Shown one piece after another: positions 1 through 7,746 of a stretch of 27,379 nucleotides of DNA. The DNA is from a virus: positions 1-27,379 of IMG/VR virus record IMGVR_UViG_3300000353_000007; one strand, written 5' to 3'. Under the pieces are notes generated by a model that searched no databases, had not been told where the DNA came from, and worked only from the letters and a program-made list of their open reading frames with translations. The position numbers and the translations under genes are program-made. Position 1 is the stretch's first letter. Every line of letters begins with the position of its first letter.

Positions 1-10
1 GGGATATTTT

Positions 11-19
11 TTTAAATAC
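11..19 (-). promoter_or_regulatory. Weak promoter-like element for a gene beyond the left edge
   Basis: In the minus-strand sense this reads GTATTTAAA, a partial match to the (G/C)TATTTAT(A/G) element found before most operon heads in the window. It lies just after the stop of the 31-540 gene, so it would drive a gene lying left of the window. No start codon for such a gene is visible in the 30 bases available. Confidence 0.3.
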
Positions 20-30
20 TGCTAATCTTT

Positions 31-540
31 TCATTTTAAACAATCGTATTTCATATTATTAACATCTTCTACTTCTTCACAATATTCACTAAATAACCAA
101 GTTGGTATGGTATAAAAACTCATTAATTTTACTGATTTATCTTCTTGTTTAACAGGATAATTAACCATATGTAGAAATTTTGTAGGTTTATCAGGAAATA
201 ATGATGTATGACCTTCTTCAATACATCTTTTTATCTCTGATGTCTTTATTAAATATCCTTTAATATTATCAGTAATTAACCAATAATCAGCAGTCGTTGT
301 TAAAATACCTGATTCATTATCATTACAATGAGTTTCAATACAAATATTTTGGGTTTCTTCTGCTTTTTCATCACATTTACATTCAATAGTTATTCCGTTT
401 TCAATGGTAAAATCAAAAAATTTTAAATTCGAATATAATTCATTTTTTGTACATTTAAGACCTATTTTATCATAAATGTCTTTCATTCTATTATTTTCAA
501 AATCCTCACCAATTTTAAGAGATTCTTCCCATGATGCCAT
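31..540 (-). CDS. PD-(D/E)XK nuclease-like phage protein
   Basis: This 169-residue protein carries an arrangement typical of the PD-(D/E)XK nuclease fold: an acidic N-terminal helix (E12-D13-F14-E15), D43 in the strand FFDFT, then E53-x-K55 in TIECK ten residues later, followed by ICIET and TADYWLI. Those residues would bind the metal and cut DNA. The motif is seen in the sequence; the exact family and substrate are not. It is the last gene of the run that starts with the endonuclease at 4403 and lies 42 nt after the 2H phosphoesterase. It could act as a resolvase-like or recombination nuclease, or degrade host DNA. There is no signal peptide or membrane segment, so it should be cytoplasmic. 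Confidence 0.6.
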   Translation of the reverse strand: MASWEESLKIGEDFENNRMKDIYDKIGLKCTKNELYSNLKFFDFTIENGITIECKCDEKAEETQNICIETHCNDNESGILTTTADYWLITDNIKGYLIKTSEIKRCIEEGHTSLFPDKPTKFLHMVNYPVKQEDKSVKLMSFYTIPTWLFSEYCEEVEDVNNMKYDCLK

Positions 541-582
541 AATTTTTCATTTTTAAATTTTCAGTTATTTTTAATTTCAATA

Positions 583-978
583 TTATTTAGTTACTTCTTC
601 AACATAACCTGTTAATTCGAATGAAAAACCAATTTTTCTCCAATCAGTTAGTTTATTTGATAAATATGGTTTCCCACCATTGGCTCGATTAACGGCAATT
701 GTTATATGTGGTTTTTCATTAGTACTTGAGTATCCTTTAACACCAACAGCCATTACTTTATCATCCATTGCATAATCAACTACATTTAAATGAATTTTTT
801 TACCTTCTTCCATATCCTGTTTTTCTTGACAACCGTCTTCAAGACCACCTAATTTTATTGTCATATGATGTGCAATTACCTCATAATTTGATGGGATTAA
901 ATACCAAAAAACCTTAATCAATTTTTTTCTTGATTCTTCATCTAACACAACTGCTGAATATGAAACATTTTTATTCAT
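583..978 (-). CDS. 2H phosphoesterase (ligT/CPDase-like)
   Basis: This 131-residue protein has the two H-x-T signatures that define the 2H phosphoesterase superfamily: H38-M-T40-I and H91-I-T93-I, about 53 residues apart, each followed by a hydrophobic strand. Known members open 2',3'-cyclic phosphates on RNA or hydrolyse 2'-5' and cyclic oligonucleotides; the phage anti-CBASS protein Acb1 belongs to the same superfamily. The length is short but sufficient for a single 2H domain. The gene starts 8 nt after the GIY-YIG gene, with the CCA-type nucleotidyltransferase one gene further upstream, so an RNA end-processing role is plausible. Family membership is fairly secure; substrate and cellular role are inference. 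Confidence 0.75.
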   Translation of the reverse strand: MNKNVSYSAVVLDEESRKKLIKVFWYLIPSNYEVIAHHMTIKLGGLEDGCQEKQDMEEGKKIHLNVVDYAMDDKVMAVGVKGYSSTNEKPHITIAVNRANGGKPYLSNKLTDWRKIGFSFELTGYVEEVTK

Positions 979-986
979 AATTAAAT

Positions 987-1637
987 TTATTTAAATTCCC
1001 AATAATAACCACCAGCCGATTTTCGTTTTCTATTACATACTTCACTAATATGCAAAATTTTTGTTTTCTCATATGCCTCTTTACCTGATGTAAATATATT
1101 AATTAAATTATTATTCATGTCTATTTGCATTACTAATTTAGATAATTTTTCTGATGTTATTGGTTTTTTTAAACCAGTTAATGATTTAGACATTTTATCT
1201 TTATGTGATTGGGTTAATTTTTTTCCAAACATGGGGTTTAATTTTCCTTCTCTTAAACATCCTTTTCCATACATAGGATTTCCAGACCCACATCTTCTTT
1301 TTTTAGATTTTTCAGACCAATTAGTGCCATATCTTGATTTACCAACAACACAAATATTATATCCATACTTTCTATTTGTTGTATTATATTGATTTATATG
1401 ATGTTCCTCCAGTTTTAATAATTTTTCACTTGAAATATTATTAAATGATTCAATTATTTTAAAAGTAAATTTATCATCACCATATTTATTCCAAGCATTT
1501 TGTAATATTGGATTTTCATACTTATTTCTTTTAAGTAAATAAATGTGTGATTTAAATCTATATTTAAAAGATTTTAAAGTACTACCAATATATACTTTAT
1601 TATTAATATTGTTCACTATTTGATAAATACCAATCAT
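987..1637 (-). CDS. GIY-YIG homing endonuclease with NUMOD motifs
   Basis: This 216-residue free-standing endonuclease has the full GIY-YIG catalytic module in residues 1-95: GIY at 3-5, YIG at 16-18, R27, a catalytic-type Glu in LEEHH (77-78) and N94. Two NUMOD3-type repeats follow (GSGNPMYGK near 117-125 and GKLNPMFGKK near 131-140) and then a NUMOD1-like C-terminal DNA-binding segment ending in AGGYYWEFK. Such enzymes nick or cut a DNA site and spread their own gene. It sits between the nucleotidyltransferase (2 nt upstream) and the 2H phosphoesterase (8 nt downstream), interrupting what may once have been an adjacent pair. An AGG sits 8-10 nt before the ATG, inside the preceding reading frame. 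Confidence 0.92.
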   Translation of the reverse strand: MIGIYQIVNNINNKVYIGSTLKSFKYRFKSHIYLLKRNKYENPILQNAWNKYGDDKFTFKIIESFNNISSEKLLKLEEHHINQYNTTNRKYGYNICVVGKSRYGTNWSEKSKKRRCGSGNPMYGKGCLREGKLNPMFGKKLTQSHKDKMSKSLTGLKKPITSEKLSKLVMQIDMNNNLINIFTSGKEAYEKTKILHISEVCNRKRKSAGGYYWEFK

Positions 1638-1639
1638 TT

Positions 1640-3466
1640 TTAACCTGTTGAATCTATAAAACTAATTTCTTTTACTGTTATTTTATCTGGTGTCGGATGT
1701 GATTTTGAACGTGCTCGGTGAGAATAAACAAAAAAACCATCTTTATCTGCTCCCAAACTAACACCATTTGATTTATTTGATTTTTCTATTAATTCTTTTG
1801 GTTTTATTAAACCTGTTACTCTACCACCTTCATGATATTTTGAACTACTCGTTAAATATTTCAATATCTGTTCTTTCATTTCATTATTAATTGATTTCGA
1901 TTTCATTAATGATTTTTTTGCATTTTCATACTTAGATTTTTCCTCATTAATATGATAATTAATTTCATTTATAATTATCAATTTCGATTTATCTTCTCTC
2001 AATAAATCTCTATCAGTTAACGCCCAATACAATTTCTTATTTAGATTTTCATCGGTAGAATAATCCTCATAGTTATTTTGAAGAAACTCTAATACACTTG
2101 CTCTTGAAGGATGTTCATAACCACCACCTTGATTATTCCATTTATCATATTCTTTTACAAAGAAATCAATACTTACTAATTTATTATTAATTTTCCATGT
2201 TTCTACTGGTTCATGATAATTCCCATAACCGTCTTCAACAATATTATTTTTCTTTGAAACCAAAGATAGCAATTCTTCTTTATTATTCCTAACTTTATCA
2301 GCATAAATCTGAATTAACATAGATTTTTGCATGTCACCAATTTCTTTTCCACTTAAACCAGCATTCATTAAATCATTACCATTAACAGCTAATTCATTTA
2401 TTGTCTTGGGATATTTTCCATGTAATAGTTCTTGTGCTGCAATTTTAATTTGTTGTGGTATTATTTGACTTTCGAGTGTTTGAGGTGCTATTTTATACAT
2501 GTTATGTGCAATTGACCTTGCTTTCACATTATCCATTTGTTGGTCAACTAAATCAGAATTAAATGCTAAATCCAATGCTTGTAATTCTTTATAAATTTTA
2601 TCTCTTTTTGCATCTTCAGTACTAAATCTACTTAAATAAAATTCACTTGGGTTTTGAACAACACCATTCATCATTAAAAACAATAATTCTGCCATTGTTC
2701 TAACATTTTCAAAATCTCTTCTATCTATTTGTGAAGGATTGATTTCATTACCAAATATTTGTTTAAATAAACCCGTATTTGATAATAATTCAACACCGAT
2801 ACGAGCATTACCTTTATTAACTATTTTATCTAACTCAATTAATATTCTTTCAGGTGCAATTTCACTAATTTTATCGGCATTATCGATAATCATTTGCATT
2901 GTCTTAGGTTCAATAGAAAAACCAAAACGACTTGCAAAATTTATCATTCTTAACATTCTTAATGGGTCATCACTAAATGTATTTGGATTTGCTGCTGATA
3001 TTTGTTTATTTTCAATATCATCGAGTCCATTTAATGGGTCAATAAATTTACCAGTATTAAGGTTAATTGCCATTGCATTCATTTTTGCATCCCTTCTAAT
3101 AAGGTCATCTTCAATTGGTAAATTTTCATCACTTTGAATATCAAATCCTTTATGTCCTCCTTCACCAGTAGGTTTATCTTTACGAGGTAATGCAATATCA
3201 TAATCAATACCATCATTATCAACGAATTTAATTACACCAAATGACTCACCAACAACATCAACTTTACCAAATTTTTGTAAATGATTAATTAATAAATTAA
3301 TTGGAATATTTCGGACAATTAAATCGATATCTTTATTTGGTTTATTAAGAATTAAATCTCTCGTTGCTCCCCCGACCACATAAATTTCCGATTTTAATTC
3401 ATTAATAAGTGATTGAACGAATGGTTTTTGTCTTAAATTTGATATAAAGTCTAGTATTTTACTCAT
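1640..3466 (-). CDS. CCA-adding enzyme / poly(A) polymerase family nucleotidyltransferase with long C-terminal extension
   Basis: This is a 608-residue protein. The N-terminal ~240 residues match the bacterial class II CCA-adding/poly(A) polymerase head: GGATRD at 32-37, the metal-binding D46-x-D48 in DIDLIV, RRDAKMNAMAI at 124-134 and DDPLRMLR at 166-173. A late motif, GNDLMNAGLSGKEIG, near 363-377 resembles the conserved C-terminal part of cellular enzymes. The expected activity is adding nucleotides to RNA 3' ends, most likely CCA to tRNA. Beyond residue ~390 lie about 220 further residues not expected in housekeeping CCA enzymes, ending in a Gly/basic tail (GADKDGFFVYSHRARS at 572-587). 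An ATG ten codons upstream would overlap the preceding gene, so I prefer the start at 3466, 1 nt after that gene's TAG. Confidence 0.88.
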   Translation of the reverse strand: MSKILDFISNLRQKPFVQSLINELKSEIYVVGGATRDLILNKPNKDIDLIVRNIPINLLINHLQKFGKVDVVGESFGVIKFVDNDGIDYDIALPRKDKPTGEGGHKGFDIQSDENLPIEDDLIRRDAKMNAMAINLNTGKFIDPLNGLDDIENKQISAANPNTFSDDPLRMLRMINFASRFGFSIEPKTMQMIIDNADKISEIAPERILIELDKIVNKGNARIGVELLSNTGLFKQIFGNEINPSQIDRRDFENVRTMAELLFLMMNGVVQNPSEFYLSRFSTEDAKRDKIYKELQALDLAFNSDLVDQQMDNVKARSIAHNMYKIAPQTLESQIIPQQIKIAAQELLHGKYPKTINELAVNGNDLMNAGLSGKEIGDMQKSMLIQIYADKVRNNKEELLSLVSKKNNIVEDGYGNYHEPVETWKINNKLVSIDFFVKEYDKWNNQGGGYEHPSRASVLEFLQNNYEDYSTDENLNKKLYWALTDRDLLREDKSKLIIINEINYHINEEKSKYENAKKSLMKSKSINNEMKEQILKYLTSSSKYHEGGRVTGLIKPKELIEKSNKSNGVSLGADKDGFFVYSHRARSKSHPTPDKITVKEISFIDSTG

Positions 3467-3467
3467 T

Positions 3468-4403
3468 CTAATTATTTTTATATGATAATTCTTCAATATA
3501 TTTTAAATTTTCACCTAATAAGAATCTATATTCATAATGATTCTCTTTACAATATTCAATTCCAACAGATGCTTTTAAAATGTCATTTTTTTTAATCCAA
3601 CCTTTAACTTCTTCAATAATTATTTTATTATTATCGACAATTTTAAAGTCTGGAACATAATATGTTTTTAATCCCTTCTCATTAACATATGGAATTCGAA
3701 TTCCATGTTTTTTTGTCCAAATAATATTATTATCATCAAAAAATTTCATTCTTATTTCTTCATATGAAGAATCAAACCATTCAATAGTTCCATTTTTTTG
3801 TATATAATTACCACATTTCCAATTATTTTTTAATTTTATTTTTCCATTAGATAAATTTTCACAATATGTTTTTATTCGTTTTTCTAACAATTCTTTATCA
3901 TCCCATCTATTTTTTAAAACTTTAATAGTATTTTCATATCCAACTTTCATTCTATTAACTCTTGCTTTTTCAACATATTTAATATTATGCATTGGATTAT
4001 TTTCTGATATTTTTTTTCTTACATCGTCTCGTTTTGCAGGATTATCTTCTCCATATTTTCTATTTTTTATTTTAAACAATGGATTATTTTTTTTCCACTT
4101 AATTGACTGTTCTTCTCTTCTTTCTAATGTCCATCCTTTACTATAATTTAATAACTGTTTTTCGGTTCTTTTTACACCAATTGCACCATGTCCTAAAATT
4201 CGTTTATTACCAACCAAAGTAATTTCCCCGCATCCACATTCACATTTTTTATCCCACGAATTAATAAAATTATTTCTATATTTTTCATGTTTAGTATTAC
4301 AAATATTACAATTTCTTAAATGTTTATGCCATTGTCTATTATTAAAATTAATTCCGCAATATGAAATTAATGGTAATTTAATTATTCTGAACTTTTCTCT
4401 CAT
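3468..4403 (-). CDS. PD-(D/E)XK homing-type endonuclease with NUMOD3 and zinc-binding motifs
   Basis: This 311-residue protein begins with Cys/His clusters (C32-N-I-C35 and C54-E-C-G-C58 followed by GHG at 71-73) that look like a zinc-binding DNA-recognition region. NUMOD3-type repeats follow (GEDNPAKR near 118-125, SENNPMHN near 133-140). The C-terminal ~100 residues hold a PD-(D/E)XK catalytic set: E215 in SSYEEIRMKFF, PDF at 251-253 and E265-V-K267. This layout is known for mobile phage endonucleases. The gene has a promoter-like element at 4414-4422, and its TAG stop lies 1 nt before the start of the nucleotidyltransferase. It therefore appears to have inserted precisely at the head of that operon. 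Confidence 0.8.
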   Translation of the reverse strand: MREKFRIIKLPLISYCGINFNNRQWHKHLRNCNICNTKHEKYRNNFINSWDKKCECGCGEITLVGNKRILGHGAIGVKRTEKQLLNYSKGWTLERREEQSIKWKKNNPLFKIKNRKYGEDNPAKRDDVRKKISENNPMHNIKYVEKARVNRMKVGYENTIKVLKNRWDDKELLEKRIKTYCENLSNGKIKLKNNWKCGNYIQKNGTIEWFDSSYEEIRMKFFDDNNIIWTKKHGIRIPYVNEKGLKTYYVPDFKIVDNNKIIIEEVKGWIKKNDILKASVGIEYCKENHYEYRFLLGENLKYIEELSYKNN

Positions 4404-4413
4404 AGTATTATTT

Positions 4414-4422
4414 TATAAATAC
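4414..4422 (-). promoter_or_regulatory. Promoter-like element GTATTTATA
   Basis: In the coding sense this reads GTATTTATA, ending 10 nt before the ATG at 4403. It is one of about ten copies of this element placed before operon heads. A second, weaker copy (ATATTTATA) lies at 4453-4461. Confidence 0.55.
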
Positions 4423-4476
4423 TGAAAGAAAACAATAAAACACCACCAACACTATAAATATGTTAACTTAAATTAA

Positions 4477-5019
4477 TTACATCATCTTTCTTGCTTCATC
4501 AATATTTTTTTTAATAATTTCTCCTTCATCAATATTAGGTACAAGACTACTAAAATATTCTTGAAGTTCCAAATTATTTTCGATTTCTTCTTTAATTGAT
4601 TTTAAAATCAGGTTATTAATATCGCCTTGATTACATGCAGTACTAGTATTACCTTCACCTCCAAGACGACATTTCTTTTTTACCTCAACTTCTTTTGAAC
4701 CACTCCCAAATGATTTATCTCTAACTTCATTAATAATATCCTTATTTTTCAAATAATTGTGTATTAAATTAAAAACATGATTAAATTTATCAAAACCCAT
4801 ATATTCTCTATACTTATTTCTATTATAATTCATTGATAATAATAGAAATTTCATATCATTTAAATCATCGTTACTTAGATATTTTTTATTTTCTATTTGA
4901 TTTAAAAACATATTAATATTTTTAATATATTCCAAAATCTCAGTATTATCAATTCTTTGATAATCTTCTTTACTTAAATTAATATTAGATTCATCTAAAT
5001 TTTGTTTATTATTTACCAT
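4477..5019 (-). CDS. Unknown phage protein with conserved CRLGG-GNTS-CNQGD segment
   Basis: This 180-residue protein is mostly helical and rich in Asn, Lys and Glu. Near residues 114-136 is a distinctive basic/Gly segment, KKKCRLGGEGNTSTACNQGD, with two cysteines 12 residues apart. I do not recognise a function. The chosen ATG at 5019 overlaps the end of the kinase-like gene by 11 nt, suggesting translational coupling; an in-frame TTG at 5025 is less likely. There is no signal peptide or membrane segment. The 73 nt after its stop contain no clear terminator. Confidence 0.75.
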   Translation of the reverse strand: MVNNKQNLDESNINLSKEDYQRIDNTEILEYIKNINMFLNQIENKKYLSNDDLNDMKFLLLSMNYNRNKYREYMGFDKFNHVFNLIHNYLKNKDIINEVRDKSFGSGSKEVEVKKKCRLGGEGNTSTACNQGDINNLILKSIKEEIENNLELQEYFSSLVPNIDEGEIIKKNIDEARKMM

Positions 5020-6937
5020 AACCAATCATTTCCATTATGTGTTTAAAAATTAAATCTTCATACTCACTCAACATATATTCATCATCAGCAGCATCTCCAT
5101 CAACATGATTATATTCTAAATCTTCTTTATACATTGTAATATTAGCATCTAAATTGTTATTAATACTAGGTGAACTATCATAAGTATTATATGCTGGAAA
5201 TTCATCTTGATTAATTGCAGTATCACTACTAAATTTAGAACTGCCGTCTTCAGGTAAAGTAATAATATTATTGTCTTTAAAATCTGGTTCTTGTACTCCA
5301 CGATAACCACCAGTATCAAAAAATTTAAGTACATCATTCTTATATCCTAAATTCTGATTTTCAATATAATCAACAGATTTTATTTGGAAATCAAGTAATT
5401 CTTTACGCATTTCAATCATCTGAACTAAAAACTCATAGGCTTCTTGTCTTTCTTGAGGATTAACATCAGCATCTGGATTATCAGTTAATACCTTTTTAGC
5501 AAATTCAAGCATTTGTTTATAATCAAATCTTTTTGGTTTTTTCATTGAAAACATAATATCGACATAACTCATGCCATCAGGACTTATTTTAGTTATATCA
5601 TTTTGCATTTTTCTAAACTTTTCAACTGGTTTATAATTAACGTTTTCTTGTAAAATAGCAAAATACGCTTTATCGGTTTCTGTATCATGAACCTTATATA
5701 AGTTAAAGATTTTTGCGATATGTTTTGGGTTACCTCTTATTAATTTAGATGCAGCATCTGCCTCACTAACATCTGAAGTTAATTTAAGCACTAAATTATC
5801 ATTAATTTCATAAGCAAATCCATTTGCACCACCACCAAGATATCGTGGTTGAGTTAAATCTAACTTAACAGCTACTTCTTTGGCAAGTTCATTAGCATTG
5901 TTTTTATCATCTAATGAATATTGCTCTACATCAGGAATTTCTTCATTTATAACATACTCTTCTTTTAATAATGGTTCTCTGTTATAATAACCTTGTTCAA
6001 TCAAATAATTTTGTAGTTCAAGTAAGTTATTGTAAAACTGTTGTTTATTATCAACAATTTCAAGTATACCTTTAATATTATTTACGCATTCATTAAATCC
6101 ATCAGCAAGTTTTCCAATACTTTCAACTGGCTTATTAGGATATTTACTCCTATTTTTTACAAATTTAACAAATTTTTCATTGATAAGTCCTTCACCATCA
6201 CTAACACTATAAGGCATTTGTGCCCACATTCCACGTCTTATAACACCAGTATCACCAATATTATTAAGAATATCATCATTACCATCAGCATAATTGAATA
6301 ATTCATACATTTGGTATTTTTTCTTTCTATCAGGACTATAATGTGTGTTAAAAACTTCATCATTTAAACCGTAGTCGGTTAAAACAATTGTAGGTTGACC
6401 ATCACGAAGTACTTCACCATAAGTACTTGGTCTTCCCATATCACCAACTTCTTGATTATAATTTGCTACAAAATCGGCTAAATCTGTAGAAAATTCATTT
6501 TCCCAGAAAAATTCTTCCATTTCTTTATCCTGACCAAAAATTTTTCTCCGACCATTATTTTGTTCTTTAAAATTTCTTAGGAAATAAAACAAATCATTAA
6601 GACTTGGGATACCAGTAAGTTCTTTGATTCTATTTTTAGTTACTTTCTTAGCTAATTCAGAAACCAGCCATGTATAATTATCATCATAATCAAAAACCTC
6701 AGTAACTATACTTTGCGAATAATAATCTGAAGCATTTGCTTCGGCTTCATTTTGTGCAACACCTTTAGCATTTTTAGCTAATTTAAGTGCTTTTTCACCA
6801 TCGATATTATATACTATTCTTCCCGAACCACTACCTATTCTTTCTAGATTATCATTAGCAAATCTTATTCTGCCTGCATAAGACTTAATATTAAGAAATT
6901 CTGGAAGGAAACTTTGTTTAAATTCTTCATATGTCAT
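5009..6937 (-). CDS. Tandem protein-kinase-like protein, probably degenerate
   Basis: This 642-residue protein contains two segments resembling kinase N-lobes. The first has a glycine loop GSGSGRIVY (35-43), a lysine in ALKLAK (K52), a helix-C-like Glu (NEAEA, 63-67) and a DYG reminiscent of DFG (188-190), but no clear HRD loop. The second has LGGGANGFAYEI (367-378), a lysine in LVLKLT (K385), a following Glu (392) and then SVDYIENQNLG with FFDTGG (521-544), which resembles a catalytic loop followed by a metal-binding Asp. The C-terminal ~90 residues are acidic and low-complexity. This is seen at motif level only; activity is uncertain. It heads its operon, with a promoter-like element at 6957-6965, and could be an effector or structural pseudokinase. 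Confidence 0.55.
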   Translation of the reverse strand: MTYEEFKQSFLPEFLNIKSYAGRIRFANDNLERIGSGSGRIVYNIDGEKALKLAKNAKGVAQNEAEANASDYYSQSIVTEVFDYDDNYTWLVSELAKKVTKNRIKELTGIPSLNDLFYFLRNFKEQNNGRRKIFGQDKEMEEFFWENEFSTDLADFVANYNQEVGDMGRPSTYGEVLRDGQPTIVLTDYGLNDEVFNTHYSPDRKKKYQMYELFNYADGNDDILNNIGDTGVIRRGMWAQMPYSVSDGEGLINEKFVKFVKNRSKYPNKPVESIGKLADGFNECVNNIKGILEIVDNKQQFYNNLLELQNYLIEQGYYNREPLLKEEYVINEEIPDVEQYSLDDKNNANELAKEVAVKLDLTQPRYLGGGANGFAYEINDNLVLKLTSDVSEADAASKLIRGNPKHIAKIFNLYKVHDTETDKAYFAILQENVNYKPVEKFRKMQNDITKISPDGMSYVDIMFSMKKPKRFDYKQMLEFAKKVLTDNPDADVNPQERQEAYEFLVQMIEMRKELLDFQIKSVDYIENQNLGYKNDVLKFFDTGGYRGVQEPDFKDNNIITLPEDGSSKFSSDTAINQDEFPAYNTYDSSPSINNNLDANITMYKEDLEYNHVDGDAADDEYMLSEYEDLIFKHIMEMIGYGK

Positions 6938-6956
6938 ATTACGAATATTTTATATT

Positions 6957-6965
6957 CATAAATAC
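6957..6965 (-). promoter_or_regulatory. Promoter-like element GTATTTATG
   Basis: In the coding sense this reads GTATTTATG, ending 19 nt before the ATG at 6937 and just after the terminator at 6981-7009. The tract that follows (AATATAAAATATT) closely matches that after the plus-strand copy at 16398-16406. Confidence 0.6.
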
Positions 6966-6980
6966 ATATGAAACTATAAA

Positions 6981-7009
6981 AAAAAGCACAATTAAGATTG
7001 TGCTTTTTT
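6981..7009 (-). terminator. Rho-independent terminator of the 6992-7714 gene
   Basis: An inverted repeat aaaaagcacaat / attgtgctttttt with a 4-nt loop gives a stem of about 12 bp with a GCACAAT core and a T-run on the minus strand. The TAA stop of the 6992-7714 gene lies inside the stem, an economical arrangement. The A/T-rich flanks would let it work in both directions. Confidence 0.85.
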
Positions 7010-7714
7010 CTTATTTTTTGCTTGTATCTCTCGAATGGTCTCAATGACCACTGATTTAATTAAATCTCGATTTTCATTTAGTACGTCTTTTATTCTTTCA
7101 ACAGCATACATTTCAATGATAGTGCCTTTAATAGCTTCTTCAAAAACACCTCCAAGATTTTCACTAAGATAACCATTTACAACATTTTTTACATTTTCAA
7201 CTAATGCACCTTCATTAATTTGTGTTGGTTGTGAAACCGATGATTGTTGTTGCGTTGCTGTTGGTGGTTGAGTTAGATATTTTGTGCCGTTAAAATCAAC
7301 AGAACCAGATGTTTGACCACCTTGATTTCCAGTATAACTTGCAATGCTTTCAGCTAATGTCTGATTTCTTTTCTTTTCAAGGTCAGAAAATAATTGTTCG
7401 TCTCTTTCAGGACTCATATTAACTGGTGCTGGTCTTGATTTTTCAGGTTTTATCGGTCTGTTCTCATTTATTTTATGTCTTACTTCTTCACCATTTTTTT
7501 CCGAAACCTTATTATCAACATTTTTTATCAAATTAATTGATGGTGTTGCAACACCTTTATCTAATGATTCTTTTAATCCGTGTAAAAAAACATCTCGTGG
7601 CGCAACTCCTGACTCAACTTTTTCACCTAATTGTGAAGGAGTTGTAGTACGACTTTGTTTTTCTTTATGAATTTCGTTTCTTATTTTATTTAAATCAAGT
7701 TTATTATTAGTCAT
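6992..7714 (-). CDS. Unknown phage protein, low-complexity centre and helical C-terminus
   Basis: This 240-residue protein has no recognised domain. The N-terminal half is charged and basic, the centre (about 125-168) is rich in Gly, Thr, Gln and Ser like a flexible linker, and the last ~70 residues (ALVENVKNVVNGYL onward) form amphipathic helices with a Lys-rich end. This layout suits a scaffold, core or virion-associated protein, but that is only inference. It is a single-gene unit, with a promoter-like element at 7737-7745 and a terminator that includes its stop codon, so it is probably controlled independently of its neighbours. Confidence 0.75.
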   Translation of the reverse strand: MTNNKLDLNKIRNEIHKEKQSRTTTPSQLGEKVESGVAPRDVFLHGLKESLDKGVATPSINLIKNVDNKVSEKNGEEVRHKINENRPIKPEKSRPAPVNMSPERDEQLFSDLEKKRNQTLAESIASYTGNQGGQTSGSVDFNGTKYLTQPPTATQQQSSVSQPTQINEGALVENVKNVVNGYLSENLGGVFEEAIKGTIIEMYAVERIKDVLNENRDLIKSVVIETIREIQAKNKKKAQS

Positions 7715-7736
7715 ATTATAAATTTTTATATTTTTT

Positions 7737-7745
7737 TATAAATAG
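7737..7745 (-). promoter_or_regulatory. Promoter-like element CTATTTATA
   Basis: In the coding sense this reads CTATTTATA, ending 22 nt before the ATG at 7714. It lies immediately after the TAG stop (7747-7749) of the WYL-domain gene, so it would start a separate transcript for the 6992-7714 gene. Confidence 0.5.
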
Positions 7746-7746
7746 T

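Noticed and set aside
1117-1392. Open plus-strand frame of 91 codons
   Set aside because: It lies opposite the well-supported GIY-YIG gene at 987-1637, and its translation is low-complexity with no family match.
2739-3137. Open plus-strand frame of 132 codons with a hydrophobic product
   Set aside because: It is antisense to the conserved catalytic core of the nucleotidyltransferase; the hydrophobicity comes from the AT-rich complement.
3467-3496. Upstream ATG for the nucleotidyltransferase at 3496
   Set aside because: It would overlap the preceding endonuclease gene; the ATG at 3466 directly after that gene's stop fits the tight packing seen elsewhere.
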